A stretch of DNA of 50,149 nt from Kiritimatiellaceae bacterium (GTDB taxonomy: Bacteria; Verrucomicrobiota; Kiritimatiellia; Kiritimatiellales; Tichowtungiaceae), in the NCBI GenBank assembly GCA_013141415.1, contig JABFQY010000004.1:1-50149 (forward strand), read 5' to 3'. Positions 1 to 8,145 of this stretch are shown here, one piece after another (position 1 is the first letter of the stretch; every line of letters begins with the position of its first letter). A program made the translations under genes and the position numbers. A model generated the notes under the pieces. It saw only the letters and a program-made list of their open reading frames with translations, made no database searches and was not told the DNA's origin.

Positions 1-98
1 TTCGTTCAGTCGAAATGAACGCACTTTTAAATCAGCCGGACAGTCTTTTGAAACAGAGAAAGGAATGGATTATAAGCAGAAGCGGTTGACAGACTCCA

Positions 99-130
99 TA
101 GAAGGCCCGGTCCCCGACCGGGCGTTCCTA
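99..130. repeat. REP-like hairpin
   Basis: A perfect 7-bp stem GCCCGGT (105-111) pairs with ACCGGGC (117-123) around a 5-nt loop. The flanks TAGAA and TTCCTA can partly extend the stem. Its size and shape match the single REP units elsewhere in the window, but it lacks the GTAG foot, so it may belong to a different repeat family. Confidence 0.5.
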
Positions 131-406
131 TACCGAAGATCATGCGAACTTGGTATCATTCACCTATTAAGGGTCGTCGGCCCGCTCCCTGCGGTCGCTC
201 AAGACGCGAAGGCGCAGGAGTCCTGAAAACAACCTTTTTTGGCGTTCCTTGGCCCCGTCACTTTCGCAAGGGATGCGGCGGCTCTGCGGCCTGCGGTGAG
301 CTTGTCGAACTCGCTTTGCGAGAAACAATTCCACTCAAAGTGATTTCAAGATGCCGGTACTGCCGGAACTCAGGCGAAGCCGTGGATCCGGCTATTAACA
401 CTCAGA

Positions 407-444
407 AGCCGGATCTACGGGCGAATACGCCCTAAGGTCCGGCT
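407..444. repeat. Nested palindrome after the subtilisin gene
   Basis: The outer arms AGCCGGA (407-413) and TCCGGCT (438-444) enclose an inner hairpin GGGCG (419-423) / CGCCC (428-432) with an AATA loop. It lies 21 bp beyond the stop codon of the minus-strand protease gene, so it could end that transcript. There is no T-run, so a mobile repeat is equally likely. Confidence 0.45.
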
Positions 445-464
445 GTACCTTTTGGTGCTTAAAT

Positions 465-3005
465 CTATTGCGCCAGCCGGACGTCGATTTTATAGAACTG
501 TCCGGCGCGATATACGGAATCGGTGTAACTGGACTGCGGAAAGGCTATATTGGTTTCCAATCCCTGAAAACTGTTCAGCAGGTTGCTGACTGAATAAACG
601 GAATAGACTCGGCCTGAAACCGCGCTCCACCGGACAACGAAGCCGTTCCCTGCCCCGTCTTTCTCCAATCCAGTTGCCTTGAAGAAAGATGCTGCATTAG
701 TCGGATTAAGACCGGCAATGTAACATTGGAGCACCGTGTTGACGCCGTTGGACGCAGTCGCGTTCGGGTTGGCATTGGTCGCCCCGCCGAAATATTGCGT
801 CTCCCAGTCGTTCGGCAGGCCGTCATTGTCGGAGTCGTTACTTACAGCGCCTTCGGCAACCGATATCAGGTCAAGCGCGGTCTCCGCCTCCTGTCCAAAA
901 AACTCACTGAAAAAGTACCGGAAGCGGATTTGTACATTCGTCATACCAGCATAAGCCAATAGGCTGACGTTCGTGCGAAACCATTGATCTCCTTGATTAC
1001 CGAAAAGCAGCCGGGGATTGGCCCACGACACCCCGTTTGTTGAGACCTCAAGATAAAGCTGCCCGATGTTCGCGCCATACATGTGGTACGACCAACTGAT
1101 CTCGGGGTTCACCAGAGCTTGAAAGTCGAAAGTTGTTTTCAATATTGCAGTTTTTGAGGCGTTGCCTCCTTGTACATACAGGTAGTACGTCCCGTCAGCC
1201 GCAGCCGACGGGCCGGTTCCGGGTAATGGAGTCGGCCCGCTATTGGTGATCCACGGCGTACTTCCTGTGTTATAACTCCAGCGTCCATAGCCGGTTTCAA
1301 AACTTTCGCTGTAAGGATATTTTCTAATTGGATAAAGCAAATCCAGCGAACGGCTGACGTTCAGGCGTCCTCCGGATACACATTTTCCGGAATAGGCCGG
1401 AAACTTATCAACGCCATCCATCAGCGCCTGTTTGCAGTCTAAATAGTTTAACCCGGGCTTCGCGCTGTACAGCAATGCAATCGCCCCGGCCACTTGCGGA
1501 GCGGCCATAGAAGTTCCGCTTTTTGTGGCAATACCACCACCCGACACGGTGCTTAAAATTAAACTGCCCGGAGCGACGATGTCCACCGTGGTTGCGCCGT
1601 AGCTTGACGTGCCCGACAACACCTCGGAACTGGTGCTGTTGGCTACTGCAATGACATTGGGGAGATTAACCCCCGCTGGCTGATAGGCTGTTACATCGTT
1701 ATTCGCCGTGTCATTACCGGCAGCGGCAACAAACAGAACTCCCTTGCCATTCTGATAATCGATCCCCTCATAATAACTGCTTCCACTACCCGGCCCGCCA
1801 TACGAATTAGAAGTGACCTTGGCTCCTTTATCAGCCGCATATTTCATAGCCAGCACCGCTTTGGTTGAGATCACAAGCATGTTTGTATAGCTTGGGAAAT
1901 ACTCAAAAGGCTTCAGCGCCATAATGGCCACGTTCCAGCAAACCCCCGCAACCTGATTTGAGTTGTTGCCAATAGCTCCGGCAATTCCGGCGCAATGCGT
2001 ACCGTGCCCGCTGACACTGAAGCGACCGTCATAATCGGCGTCGCCATTATCGTCCGGATTGTTATCGCCCGAACCCACTGTCCCATCCCCCCGTCCAAAA
2101 TCCCAGCCGATCCAGTCATCGACGTATCCGTTATGGTCGTCATCAATACCGTTTGTGGCTAACGCTCCGGCTTCGCCGGGGTTACGCCAGAGGTGCGCCG
2201 CCAAATCGGGGTGGTCGAGATCTATCCCTGTGTCAATGATGGCGATGATGATGTTCGTACTGCCGGTTCCGCTATCCCATGCCTCCGGACAGGCAATCCG
2301 CTGTTTATCCCATTGCGAAGCCCAGTTCGTATCGTTCGGAATCGCTGAGGGGAAATCGATCGAATCGACATAGGTGCGCAGAACCAGATTGGTTTCTTTT
2401 TCGTACACGGACATCATTTCCGGAACTCCGTCCAGCGAAGGCGTCGCAAGCTGAATCATAAAGATGTCCGGAAACCCTGTGTCTGAAATAATCCGGGTGC
2501 CGAGCGATGCATTCAGCGTCTCCAGTTCGGCCTGTGTACAGCCGGGCCGCAGTTTGACCATAAAATGGTCGGCCACGATCAGAGTCTGGCGCACAACAAC
2601 GTATGCGTCCTTTGCGGCATCATAACGCACCAGTTCCTCAATGCGATGGTATGGATAACTTCCGCCGCCGTTCACTAAGAATAACCGCCGCACCTCACCG
2701 TTCCCTATATCCGCCACACGCCGTTCCAGAACAATTTTTGCCGACAGCTGATCCACGTTCACCCGTCCTGACCCGGTTTCCGGAAAAACGGATCCATTAA
2801 GAATATCGCTAAGACGGGTTTGTTTTATTTCCACTGCGCCATCGGAAACATGGCTTGGATCCGGCGAGTCCAACCCGACCGACCGCGCCTGAGTTAAAGT
2901 CGGCCGAGATGCGCTTTCCTTGCCAGTCAAACTGAGGTGCCGCAATCCGAAAAGCATCAGAAGGCACACAACGGAAATCAGTAATACGGATTTGAAAAAA
3001 TTCAT
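465..3005 (-). CDS. Secreted subtilisin-like serine protease (S8) with C-terminal TSP3-type segment
   Basis: Secreted peptidase of family S8, 846 aa. ATG at 3005 is preferred over two upstream in-frame starts because GAGGGTGAG sits just before it and the product then begins directly with a signal peptide (MNFFKSVLLISVV, hydrophobic to about residue 22). The catalytic triad is visible: Asp258 (IIDTGIDLDHPDL), His334 (SGHGTHCAGIAG) and Ser499 (SGTSMAAPQVAGA), with oxyanion Asn431 (AAAGND). Residues about 120-200 look like a subtilisin propeptide-type region. After the catalytic domain comes a beta-sandwich-like segment, then one calcium-binding thrombospondin type-3 motif (DSDNDGLPNDWE). The C-terminal about 70 residues resemble those of many secreted verrucomicrobial proteins. 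Substrate unknown; the role is presumably extracellular protein breakdown or processing. The family assignment is firm. Confidence 0.93.
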   Translation of the reverse strand: MNFFKSVLLISVVCLLMLFGLRHLSLTGKESASRPTLTQARSVGLDSPDPSHVSDGAVEIKQTRLSDILNGSVFPETGSGRVNVDQLSAKIVLERRVADIGNGEVRRLFLVNGGGSYPYHRIEELVRYDAAKDAYVVVRQTLIVADHFMVKLRPGCTQAELETLNASLGTRIISDTGFPDIFMIQLATPSLDGVPEMMSVYEKETNLVLRTYVDSIDFPSAIPNDTNWASQWDKQRIACPEAWDSGTGSTNIIIAIIDTGIDLDHPDLAAHLWRNPGEAGALATNGIDDDHNGYVDDWIGWDFGRGDGTVGSGDNNPDDNGDADYDGRFSVSGHGTHCAGIAGAIGNNSNQVAGVCWNVAIMALKPFEYFPSYTNMLVISTKAVLAMKYAADKGAKVTSNSYGGPGSGSSYYEGIDYQNGKGVLFVAAAGNDTANNDVTAYQPAGVNLPNVIAVANSTSSEVLSGTSSYGATTVDIVAPGSLILSTVSGGGIATKSGTSMAAPQVAGAIALLYSAKPGLNYLDCKQALMDGVDKFPAYSGKCVSGGRLNVSRSLDLLYPIRKYPYSESFETGYGRWSYNTGSTPWITNSGPTPLPGTGPSAAADGTYYLYVQGGNASKTAILKTTFDFQALVNPEISWSYHMYGANIGQLYLEVSTNGVSWANPRLLFGNQGDQWFRTNVSLLAYAGMTNVQIRFRYFFSEFFGQEAETALDLISVAEGAVSNDSDNDGLPNDWETQYFGGATNANPNATASNGVNTVLQCYIAGLNPTNAASFFKATGLEKDGAGNGFVVRWSAVSGRVYSVYSVSNLLNSFQGLETNIAFPQSSYTDSVYRAGQFYKIDVRLAQ

Positions 3006-3116
3006 TCTCACCCTCATTAGCGGCCCGCATCGTACCACTTAGCGTATGAAATGTTCGAGAGATAAAATCCCAAGTGTGCCGCCTGAACGATGCAATCATT
3101 CCACTCCTCAGAGCGA

Positions 3117-3815
3117 TTATCGTTGCGGTAGCATCGGCTTCAGACAGCTCCAGCCGGAACACAGGGCCATCCATACCCATTTATAAGCCGATAGAGTTTC
3201 TGTCCACACCGAGGTTCCCGCTTCGCGAAAGGTCGGCGCGCCGATTACAATCATCCAAACCGCCGCGAAAAACAGGTTGGCCAGATAGATGACCGAATAG
3301 GAAAACAGCCGCCCGTTTTCCTGCACGTCCGGCTGGCGCTGGGTCAGCATATAAACCGTGAACGTGACATGAAATCCCCATGTCAGTCCGACCGCCGCCA
3401 GCCACCACGGTTCGTAGGCACGCAAGTCGGTAAAGGCTCCGGCGATATACCAAAGCGCGATCACCAGTCCGGTGTAGAACGGAAAAAAGTACGGCGCGAG
3501 CGAGATGATGAAATTGCTTTTGGAAAGCATGACGTGGCCACCGGTTTTCCCGACTTTCATTTTTCCGACCTTGGCACCCATCAGCATTCCCCAGACTGCA
3601 TGAGTCAATTCGTGTGCCAGCACGTAGGTACGGAAGGGTCGCGGCAGAAGAAAAAATCCAATAACCGATAAAACGAAACCGGCGGGCAGTGCCCAGACTG
3701 TCCAGCCGGAAGTCCCCGTCGGGAGTGCGCTGAGCAGACTGAAAACGGATCGGGAACAGGCCCAGCAGAGCGGCAGAAGCAGTAAACCGATGATGAATTT
3801 GAGAAACTTTTTCAC
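3117..3815 (-). CDS. Membrane protein with HExxH motif, M50-like peptidase
   Basis: Integral membrane protein, 232 aa, starting with GTG at 3815 (no strong ribosome binding site). Hydrophobic segments lie at about 5-25, 40-56, 103-128, 135-155 and 170-195. The zinc-binding signature HELTH is at residues 68-72, just after the second membrane segment (YVLAHELTHAVWGMLMG). It is followed by a Gly-rich turn and NFIISLAPYFFP, the layout of intramembrane metallopeptidases related to M50. A distal zinc ligand is not obvious, so activity is unproven. Substrate unknown. It could act in regulated proteolysis or be a non-catalytic relative. It is transcribed in the same direction as the subtilisin gene, about 110 bp upstream of it. 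Confidence 0.7.
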   Translation of the reverse strand: MKKFLKFIIGLLLLPLCWACSRSVFSLLSALPTGTSGWTVWALPAGFVLSVIGFFLLPRPFRTYVLAHELTHAVWGMLMGAKVGKMKVGKTGGHVMLSKSNFIISLAPYFFPFYTGLVIALWYIAGAFTDLRAYEPWWLAAVGLTWGFHVTFTVYMLTQRQPDVQENGRLFSYSVIYLANLFFAAVWMIVIGAPTFREAGTSVWTETLSAYKWVWMALCSGWSCLKPMLPQR

Positions 3816-3843
3816 CGGGAAAAATTAGCAGGCTCAATGATTA

Positions 3844-3872
3844 TTGACACTCCAAAAAACATCACGTATAAA
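3844..3872 (+). promoter_or_regulatory. Sigma70-type promoter for tRNA-Ala
   Basis: A consensus -35 TTGACA (3844-3849) is separated by exactly 17 nt from TATAAA (3867-3872). The mature tRNA begins 24 nt after the -10 box, consistent with a short 5' leader. This is the cleanest promoter in the window. Confidence 0.85.
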
Positions 3873-3895
3873 CCCAGCTTCTTTCGACCTTTTGT

Positions 3896-3971
<76 letters not shown>

Positions 3972-3978
3972 CTTAATC

Positions 3979-4500
3979 ATGAGGCCAAGACACCAGATTA
4001 GTTTTCGCTGGCCAAACCCGCCCTTCAACATCGTGCTGGTCGAGCCGGAAATTCCACAGAACACCGGTAATATCGCCCGTCTCTGCGCTGCAACCGGCAC
4101 CGTTCTTAATCTAATTGAACCGCTGGGATTCCGGCTGACCGACCGGGAGGTAAAACGCGCCGGACTCGATTACTGGGATGCCGTTGAAATCCGCCGGTTT
4201 CAAAACCTTGAAAAATTCGAGTCGGATTTTTCCAAACACCGGAAGATTTTCTTCAGCACGTCTGGGCATCGAAACTATACCGAGGCGGAATACCGGCCCG
4301 GCGACTGTCTGATCTTTGGCAGCGAAAGCCGCGGCCTGCCGCTGGAACTGCTCGAATCTCATCCGGATGATGTTTTCAACATTCCCATGAAGCTGGAAAA
4401 CGTCCGCTCACTCAACCTTGCCAACGCCGCTTCGATCGTCCTCTACGAAGCTCTTCGGCAGTCACAAGGTTTTGCTTGTACAGAAACCACAAAACGGTAG
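3979..4500 (+). CDS. trmL: tRNA (cytidine/uridine-2'-O-)-methyltransferase TrmL
   Basis: SPOUT-family methyltransferase, 173 aa, expected to 2'-O-methylate the wobble nucleotide 34 of certain tRNA-Leu isoacceptors using S-adenosylmethionine. Family motifs are in order: VEPEIPQNTGNIARLC near residues 19-35, LIFGSESRGLP around 113-123 (SAM-binding knot), and IPM followed by RSLNLANAASIVLYEALRQ (C-terminal knot). I place the start at ATG 3979, right after the tRNA; a longer frame reading through the tRNA gene is not credible. The N-terminus carries about 17 residues more than the usual family start (FNIVLVEP), so a slightly later start cannot be excluded. Cytoplasmic. Confidence 0.92.
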   Translation: MRPRHQISFRWPNPPFNIVLVEPEIPQNTGNIARLCAATGTVLNLIEPLGFRLTDREVKRAGLDYWDAVEIRRFQNLEKFESDFSKHRKIFFSTSGHRNYTEAEYRPGDCLIFGSESRGLPLELLESHPDDVFNIPMKLENVRSLNLANAASIVLYEALRQSQGFACTETTKR

Positions 4501-4503
4501 TCT

Positions 4504-4731
4504 GTGAGCAGTATGATGTTCGCAATCAAACCCAATCGGCATGCGTGGCTCTGGTGGCTTTCCGCTGTGACTCTCTCCGTAGGAATTGCAGTTTATATCC
4601 TGCTCAAACCGGCGGAATATAATATGGAAATTCAGCGCTTCCGATCCATTGCTCTGGTTTCGGGAATCTTCATTTCAGGACTGTGCATCATCATCGGCAC
4701 ATCCCGCCGCTGGTTCGGAAAAGGTCTGTAA
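4504..4731 (+). CDS. Small two-TM membrane protein, unknown function
   Basis: Up to 75 aa. Hydrophobic spans at about residues 14-33 (WLWWLSAVTLSVGIAVYILL) and 48-65 (IALVSGIFISGLCIIIG) are separated by a short charged loop, with a basic C-terminus (RRWFGKGL). GTG 4504, ATG 4513 and ATG 4516 are all possible starts and none has a clear ribosome binding site. It begins 3 nt after the trmL stop, suggesting translational coupling. I do not recognise a family. Confidence 0.6.
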   Translation: MSSMMFAIKPNRHAWLWWLSAVTLSVGIAVYILLKPAEYNMEIQRFRSIALVSGIFISGLCIIIGTSRRWFGKGL

Positions 4732-4756
4732 AGTTCCCGCCGGAAACCTCCGCCCT

Positions 4757-5851
4757 CTAAATATATTTTCTCTCCAGCGAAGCATGAATGCTGGTGAGAA
4801 TTTCGTACGGAATGGTTCGGCAGATTTTTGACAGTTCATCGGCCCAGATTGATTCCTCGCCCTGTTCACCGATCAGAACCGCCTCGTCGCCCGTTTTCAC
4901 TCTGGCATCCAGACCGACATCCGCCGTGATCCAGTTCATGCTGACACGTCCGACCACAGCACAACGCCGACCGCCGATCAGCACGTCACCTTTGTTGCTC
5001 AGCGCGCGGTTATAGCCGTCGGCATAGCCGACCGCCAGCGTGGCAATCTGGGTAGGATACTCCGTGCGGTAGGTGCCGTAATAACCGACTGCAAAATCGG
5101 CCGGTACTTTTTTGACCTGCACCACCCTCGCCTTCCACTGCAAAATCGGCCTGGTTTGGAACCGTCCTTTCGGATCGTTCGCGCCGTACCCGTAGAGAAC
5201 GATTCCCTGCCGAACGCCGTTCAGATCCCAATCGGGGAAATAGAGCGCGGCACGGCTGCTCGAAAGGTGTTTAAAAACCGTAGAAGGCAAAACGTTCAGC
5301 ACGTCATGGAACTTCGCCGCCTGCGCCGAAGCATGATCCGGCTGATCCGGGTCAACCCGGGCAAAATGGCTGCAAACGCCCGCCCATTCGAGACCGCCCG
5401 CTTCGTCCAGCGCGTTGACGACGGCTCCCGCTTCGTCCCACTGCACACCAAGGCGCCCCATGCCGGTGTCCACTTTCAGGTGCACCGGAAGCGCCATCCC
5501 TCTGGCGCGTGCGGCTCCGGCCAATGCCAGACCGTGTTCAAGACAGGTAATCACCGGGAAAATCCGTTTTTCTAAAAGCTCACTGACATGCTCCGGCATC
5601 ACCAGTCCCAGCACCAGAATATTCACATCCGGCAGGGCGGCGCGGATCTTGAGTGCTTCATCAAGGAAGGCGACCGCGAACCAGTTGATGCCTTCTTCGG
5701 CGGCCGCTTTAGCCGTCGGAACCAGCCCGTGCCCGTAGGCGTCGGCCTTGACGACCAGTATCACAGCCGTTTCGGCAGGAATCGCAGAACGCAGTGCACG
5801 CACATTCTGCTTCAGGCGTCCCAGATCAATTTCAATCCATGAATGATTCAC
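4757..5851 (-). CDS. alr: Alanine racemase
   Basis: PLP-dependent enzyme making D-alanine for peptidoglycan, 364 aa, full length. GTG start at 5851 with GGGAG 8 nt upstream. The PLP lysine is Lys35 in VVKADAYGHG. The TIM-barrel half carries the VDTGMGRLG motif. The C-terminal beta domain carries the catalytic tyrosine region (LAVGYADGYNR), GRVSMNW and the conserved end. The GRVSMNW segment has Asn where many homologues have Asp (GRxSMD), a small deviation next to the active site. Cytoplasmic. It is convergent with the small membrane protein gene, with 25 bp between the stop codons. Confidence 0.95.
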   Translation of the reverse strand: MNHSWIEIDLGRLKQNVRALRSAIPAETAVILVVKADAYGHGLVPTAKAAAEEGINWFAVAFLDEALKIRAALPDVNILVLGLVMPEHVSELLEKRIFPVITCLEHGLALAGAARARGMALPVHLKVDTGMGRLGVQWDEAGAVVNALDEAGGLEWAGVCSHFARVDPDQPDHASAQAAKFHDVLNVLPSTVFKHLSSSRAALYFPDWDLNGVRQGIVLYGYGANDPKGRFQTRPILQWKARVVQVKKVPADFAVGYYGTYRTEYPTQIATLAVGYADGYNRALSNKGDVLIGGRRCAVVGRVSMNWITADVGLDARVKTGDEAVLIGEQGEESIWADELSKICRTIPYEILTSIHASLERKYI

Positions 5852-6153
5852 TCACGATGCTCCCAATTCATATTTCATAGCACGGGTGTCCGGTAAACAG
5901 TTGAAAATCCAGACGGCTCGAAAGAGTTCCTTTATTGTTCGTTCGTCAAAAGCCAACAACCAAGGGGGTCTCGATCCATGGGATACGAGCCTACGGTTTT
6001 CAATCAGCTGTTCAATTTTATTCCGAGACATCCTTTCCAGAAATCGACTGACCTGCCCCCATGGACGGGACAGGTTCTAATGAGAGTCCAGCACGGTTAG
6101 TTTTTCGCTCATTGGATGCTTTGCATGCCGCTACGTCCGCTTCGTGGTTCGTG
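5852..6153. other. Intergenic region, possible transposon-end remnant
   Basis: I see no gene here; the frame at 5886-6080 is without a ribosome binding site or family resemblance. An imperfect palindrome at 6050-6076 (ACCTGCCCCC ... GGGACAGGT) followed by TCTAATGAGAGTCC resembles the ends of some IS elements, but I cannot assign it. The remainder shows no structure I can support. Confidence 0.4.
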
Positions 6154-6585
6154 TTAACCGGTTTTATCCGACGAATCTTCAACGGTCTGTCCATGCGATG
6201 ATTTGTCAGCCGGGTTGGAGTAGGATTTCATGAACATGTGAATGCCGGTGATAATGATGAAAACGGCAAACATCCGTTTGAGTACCGCGTCGGAAATTCC
6301 GAAAACAATCTGTGACCCGATCACGGCACCGACCACTCCGCCGACAGCGAGCAGGCCGAGCAGTTTAAGATTCATTTCGACTTCCGGATTGAAGTAATAG
6401 CGGAGCGCACCGACCAGCGCCATCGGCACCATCAACGCCAGCGCCATGCCCTGCGCGCTTTTCTGGCCGAAGGCAAAGGCAATGGTGAGAATCGGAATCA
6501 TCAGAATGCCGGAACCGACTCCGAACATGGAACTCAGGATTCCGGCGGCCAGTCCGGCGATGATGTAAAGATACCACTGTTCCAT
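6154..6585 (-). CDS. Half-size TSUP (TauE/SafE) family permease
   Basis: Membrane protein of 143 aa, about half the length of a typical TSUP anion permease (about 250 aa, two repeats). It shows one repeat with four hydrophobic spans (about 5-24, 45-62, 73-92 and 100-118). The characteristic Gly-rich start (AGILSSMFGVGSGILMIPIL) carries the G-x-G-S-G anion-pathway motif. It would have to dimerise to form a pore. ATG at 6585 has GGAG 7 nt upstream and starts 1 nt after the ABC ATPase stop, so it is the last gene of the oxyanion transport operon. This suggests a role with sulfur, molybdenum or tungsten oxyanions. Confidence 0.8.
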   Translation of the reverse strand: MEQWYLYIIAGLAAGILSSMFGVGSGILMIPILTIAFAFGQKSAQGMALALMVPMALVGALRYYFNPEVEMNLKLLGLLAVGGVVGAVIGSQIVFGISDAVLKRMFAVFIIITGIHMFMKSYSNPADKSSHGQTVEDSSDKTG

Positions 6586-6586
6586 T

Positions 6587-7231
6587 TCAGGACTCCTCTC
6601 GCGTTATTTTTCCGTCCTTCAACACAAAAACCGCATCGGCCAGCTCACGCGCCTCGACCGGATTGTGCGTGATGTGCAAAGCGGTGACGCCGCTTTCGAC
6701 CTGTACGCGCCGGAGCAGTTCATACATTTCGCTGCGCGTCCCTTCGTCCACTGCGCTCAGCGGTTCGTCGAGCAACAGAATCTGCGGACGGAACGACAGG
6801 GCGCGGCCCAGCGCGACGCGCTGGCGTTCGCCGCCGCTCAGTCCGAACGGACGGCGGTGCAGCAGGTGCGTAATGCCGAGCAGTTCGGCCAGTTCCTGTA
6901 CGCGCTGTTCGACGGCTTCGCGTTTTTCGTGCCTGATTTCCAATGCAAAAGCAAGATGCTCACGCACCGTCATGGTGGAAAACAGCGCGCCGTCCTGCGG
7001 AACATAACCGATGCCGCGCGCCGCCGGACTGGCGTTTGTAACGTCATTCCCAGCCAGAAAAATCTTTCCGCTTTCGACCGGCTTCAGTCCGATGATGGCT
7101 TCAAGCAATGTCGTCTTGCCGGAGCCGGTACGGCCCATCAGTGCGCCGTAGCAACCGGCAGGCACATGGAGCGAGACTTCCGCGATGGAGAAGCCGCCGG
7201 CGCGCACCGTTATATTTTCAATACGGATCAT
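6587..7231 (-). CDS. ABC transporter ATPase, molybdate/tungstate type
   Basis: Energy-coupling ATPase of an oxyanion importer, 214 aa. Walker A GRTGSGKTT is at residues 33-41, a Q-loop follows (GYVPQDGALF), the signature is LSGGERQRVALGRAL, Walker B is ILLLDEP and the H-loop histidine is in ALHITHNP. It is a short ModC/WtpC/TupC-like protein without the C-terminal regulatory (TOBE) domain of ModC. Its ATG overlaps the permease stop by 4 nt (7228-7231), so the two are translationally coupled. Substrate inferred from the binding protein in the same operon. Confidence 0.9.
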   Translation of the reverse strand: MIRIENITVRAGGFSIAEVSLHVPAGCYGALMGRTGSGKTTLLEAIIGLKPVESGKIFLAGNDVTNASPAARGIGYVPQDGALFSTMTVREHLAFALEIRHEKREAVEQRVQELAELLGITHLLHRRPFGLSGGERQRVALGRALSFRPQILLLDEPLSAVDEGTRSEMYELLRRVQVESGVTALHITHNPVEARELADAVFVLKDGKITREES

Positions 7232-8088
7232 ACCATCACATCCCTTGAGCCCCAGATGCGGGTGATGAGCAGTACGACGACTGCCGCAAAGACCATGATG
7301 AGCGAAACGGCGACCGCCGCTTCCAGATCGCCAATGCTCATTTCGAGAAAGACGGTGGTGGAAAGCACCTCGGTTTTATTGCGGGTGGCTCCGGCGAAAA
7401 TGAGCAGCGGGCCGAATTCGCCAAGGGCGCGGGCCCACGCGAGCGTAAACGCGGTGAGCATGCCCCGGCCCGCCTCCGGCAATGCCACACGCATAAATGA
7501 CTGTGCCCGCGAACAGCCGAGTGTGAGCGCAACCTGTTCGCAGCGCGGGTTGATTCCGTCGAAGGTCGCTTTCATCGTGCGGATCGCGAACGCGGCGGCG
7601 ACAGCGAACTGCGCCAGAATCACCGCAGGCACCTGATAAACGATCAGTTCGTTCAGTGACTTCCCAATGCCCGGAAGCCTCGCGGTGAACGGCCAGAATT
7701 GGAAAAGGATGAGCAGACTCAGCCCGACCACCAGCGGCGGCAGGACAATTGGAATATCCAGAACGGCATCCACCAGATTCCGGCCGCGGAACTTGAGGCG
7801 GGCAAGCAGCCAGCCGATCGGCACGGCGACAAAAACGGAAAGAATGGCCGAAAGCGTACAGGAGATCAGGCTGAGCGTAATCGAATAACGGATTTCCGGT
7901 TTGGCCAGCGCACGTAGAATCGGATTTTCGAAAAGGAATTTATGCCAGTCCGAGCCCTGCACCATGTAGGCCGCATCGCCCAGCAGCAGCAGAATAATCA
8001 GAAGAACATACGTGCCGCCGATAACGCTCATGCACAGGATAAAGAGCGAATCGGAAAGTCCTGTCCGCGTTTTGGTTTTCTGCGTCAT
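7228..8088 (-). CDS. ABC transporter permease, molybdate/tungstate type
   Basis: Inner-membrane channel subunit, 286 aa from ATG 8088 (a TTG start at 8118 would add 10 residues; GGTGA precedes the ATG). Six hydrophobic spans. The permease EAA-type cytoplasmic loop is visible in the second half (ALPEAGRGMLTAFTLAWARALGEFGPLLIF), with the AxALGEFG motif shared by ModB, CysT/CysW and TupB. Pairs with the ATPase encoded immediately after it and the binding protein encoded before it. Confidence 0.9.
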   Translation of the reverse strand: MTQKTKTRTGLSDSLFILCMSVIGGTYVLLIILLLLGDAAYMVQGSDWHKFLFENPILRALAKPEIRYSITLSLISCTLSAILSVFVAVPIGWLLARLKFRGRNLVDAVLDIPIVLPPLVVGLSLLILFQFWPFTARLPGIGKSLNELIVYQVPAVILAQFAVAAAFAIRTMKATFDGINPRCEQVALTLGCSRAQSFMRVALPEAGRGMLTAFTLAWARALGEFGPLLIFAGATRNKTEVLSTTVFLEMSIGDLEAAVAVSLIMVFAAVVVLLITRIWGSRDVMV

Positions 8089-8145
8089 TTCACCGGCATC
8101 GTAGCGTTTTTTCCGCAAAGCGCGAAAAGGAAATCGGCCGTCTGG

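Larger units (their letters stand above)
1..464. other. Left-edge intergenic region with hairpins
   Basis: I see no convincing gene here. An open frame at 142-435 (+) has no ribosome binding site and a low-complexity, Arg/Gly-rich product, so I do not accept it. The stretch contains several imperfect palindromes typical of the repeats found elsewhere in this window (see 99-130 and 407-444). It also contains a fragment near 297-325 (GAGCTTGTCGAACTC) resembling the short dispersed repeats common in bacterial intergenic DNA. It lies downstream of the minus-strand protease gene that ends at 465. Confidence 0.6.

Noticed and set aside
142-435. 97-codon plus-strand frame at the left edge
   Set aside because: No ribosome binding site; runs through palindromic repeats; product has no recognisable fold.
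6050-6076. Palindrome resembling an IS end
   Set aside because: No transposase, no matching second end and no target duplication found nearby; kept only as a remark in the intergenic entry.
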